Shown piece after piece: positions 5,111-5,125 of a DNA stretch of 5,125 nt. The notes below the pieces were generated by a model. That model searched no databases, was not told the origin of the DNA, and worked only from the letters and a program-made list of their open reading frames with translations. Every line of letters starts with the position of its first letter. Positions within the stretch are counted from its first letter, which is position 1. The position numbers and the translations under genes were made by a program. This DNA is from Clostridium sp. AM34-11AC (lineage in GTDB: Bacteria > Bacillota > Clostridia > Lachnospirales > Lachnospiraceae): assembly GCF_003435375.1 (NCBI RefSeq), contig NZ_QWGL01000064.1, positions 1 to 5,125 of the forward strand, in the 5' to 3' direction.

Positions 5111-5125
5111 CACTTGTGGCTAAAA
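5087..5125. mobile_element. Probable insertion-sequence end (IS21-like), interrupting the HTH gene
   Basis: Homology to the regulator ends at position 5086, and the DNA continues TGTTGTGGTCAAGC. TTGTGGTCAA (5089-5098) recurs as TTGTGGCTAA (5114-5123), 25 bases later. A TG terminus followed by internally repeated motifs fits IS21-family ends, and the TG plus GTCAAG start resembles the left window edge read outward. No transposase lies within the window, so the family is tentative. Confidence 0.45.

Noticed and set aside
4844..5113. 89-codon minus-strand frame at the right edge
   Set aside because: It is antisense to the HTH fragment and its leader, has no ribosome binding site, and crosses the proposed insertion junction.

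Overview
The window looks like a piece of mobile accessory DNA from a low-GC, gut-type Firmicute, most likely Clostridia (Lachnospiraceae-like). The pointers are AT-rich DNA with strong AGGAGG ribosome binding sites, a BlaI/BlaR1 regulatory pair, a MobC plus MOBP-type relaxase pair and an XRE regulator of a kind common in such genomes. The organism is inferred from these families, not from a marker gene.

Layout from left to right. Positions 1-38 look like the end of an insertion sequence that cuts off blaR1. Positions 39-1461 (minus strand) hold the rest of blaR1, a membrane zinc-protease beta-lactam sensor. Immediately upstream of it lies blaI (1463-1849, minus), with a consensus promoter and an operator at 1864-1917. 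A 49-bp inverted repeat at 1938-1986 carries two more copies of the same operator. It overlaps a plus-strand promoter and a ribosome binding site, but no gene follows. At 2061-2408 (minus) is an XRE-family regulator with its own terminator. A strong plus-strand terminator lies at 2571-2619. A mobilization operon, mobC (3983-4324) and the relaxase gene (2631-4034), runs on the minus strand with a 52-bp overlap. Upstream of mobC there is a stretch of about 650 bp without a gene. It is packed with inverted repeats (4479-4758) and is the likely site of the transfer origin. At 4973 a plus-strand HTH regulator begins but is cut after 38 codons by what looks like another insertion-sequence end at 5087.

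How the parts fit. BlaR1 should sense beta-lactams outside the cell and trigger loss of BlaI from its operators, releasing the blaI-blaR1 operon and a divergent target. Here the target gene is absent and the BlaR1 sensor domain is truncated, so the switch looks like a decayed remnant beside a mobilization module. The MobC/relaxase pair should nick DNA at an oriT in cis. No coupling protein or type IV secretion gene is visible, so the segment would be mobilizable, or part of a larger element outside the window. Both window ends run from a recognisable gene into similar TG-starting, TTGT/GTCAA-rich sequence. This suggests that two insertions of an IS21-like element bound the segment.
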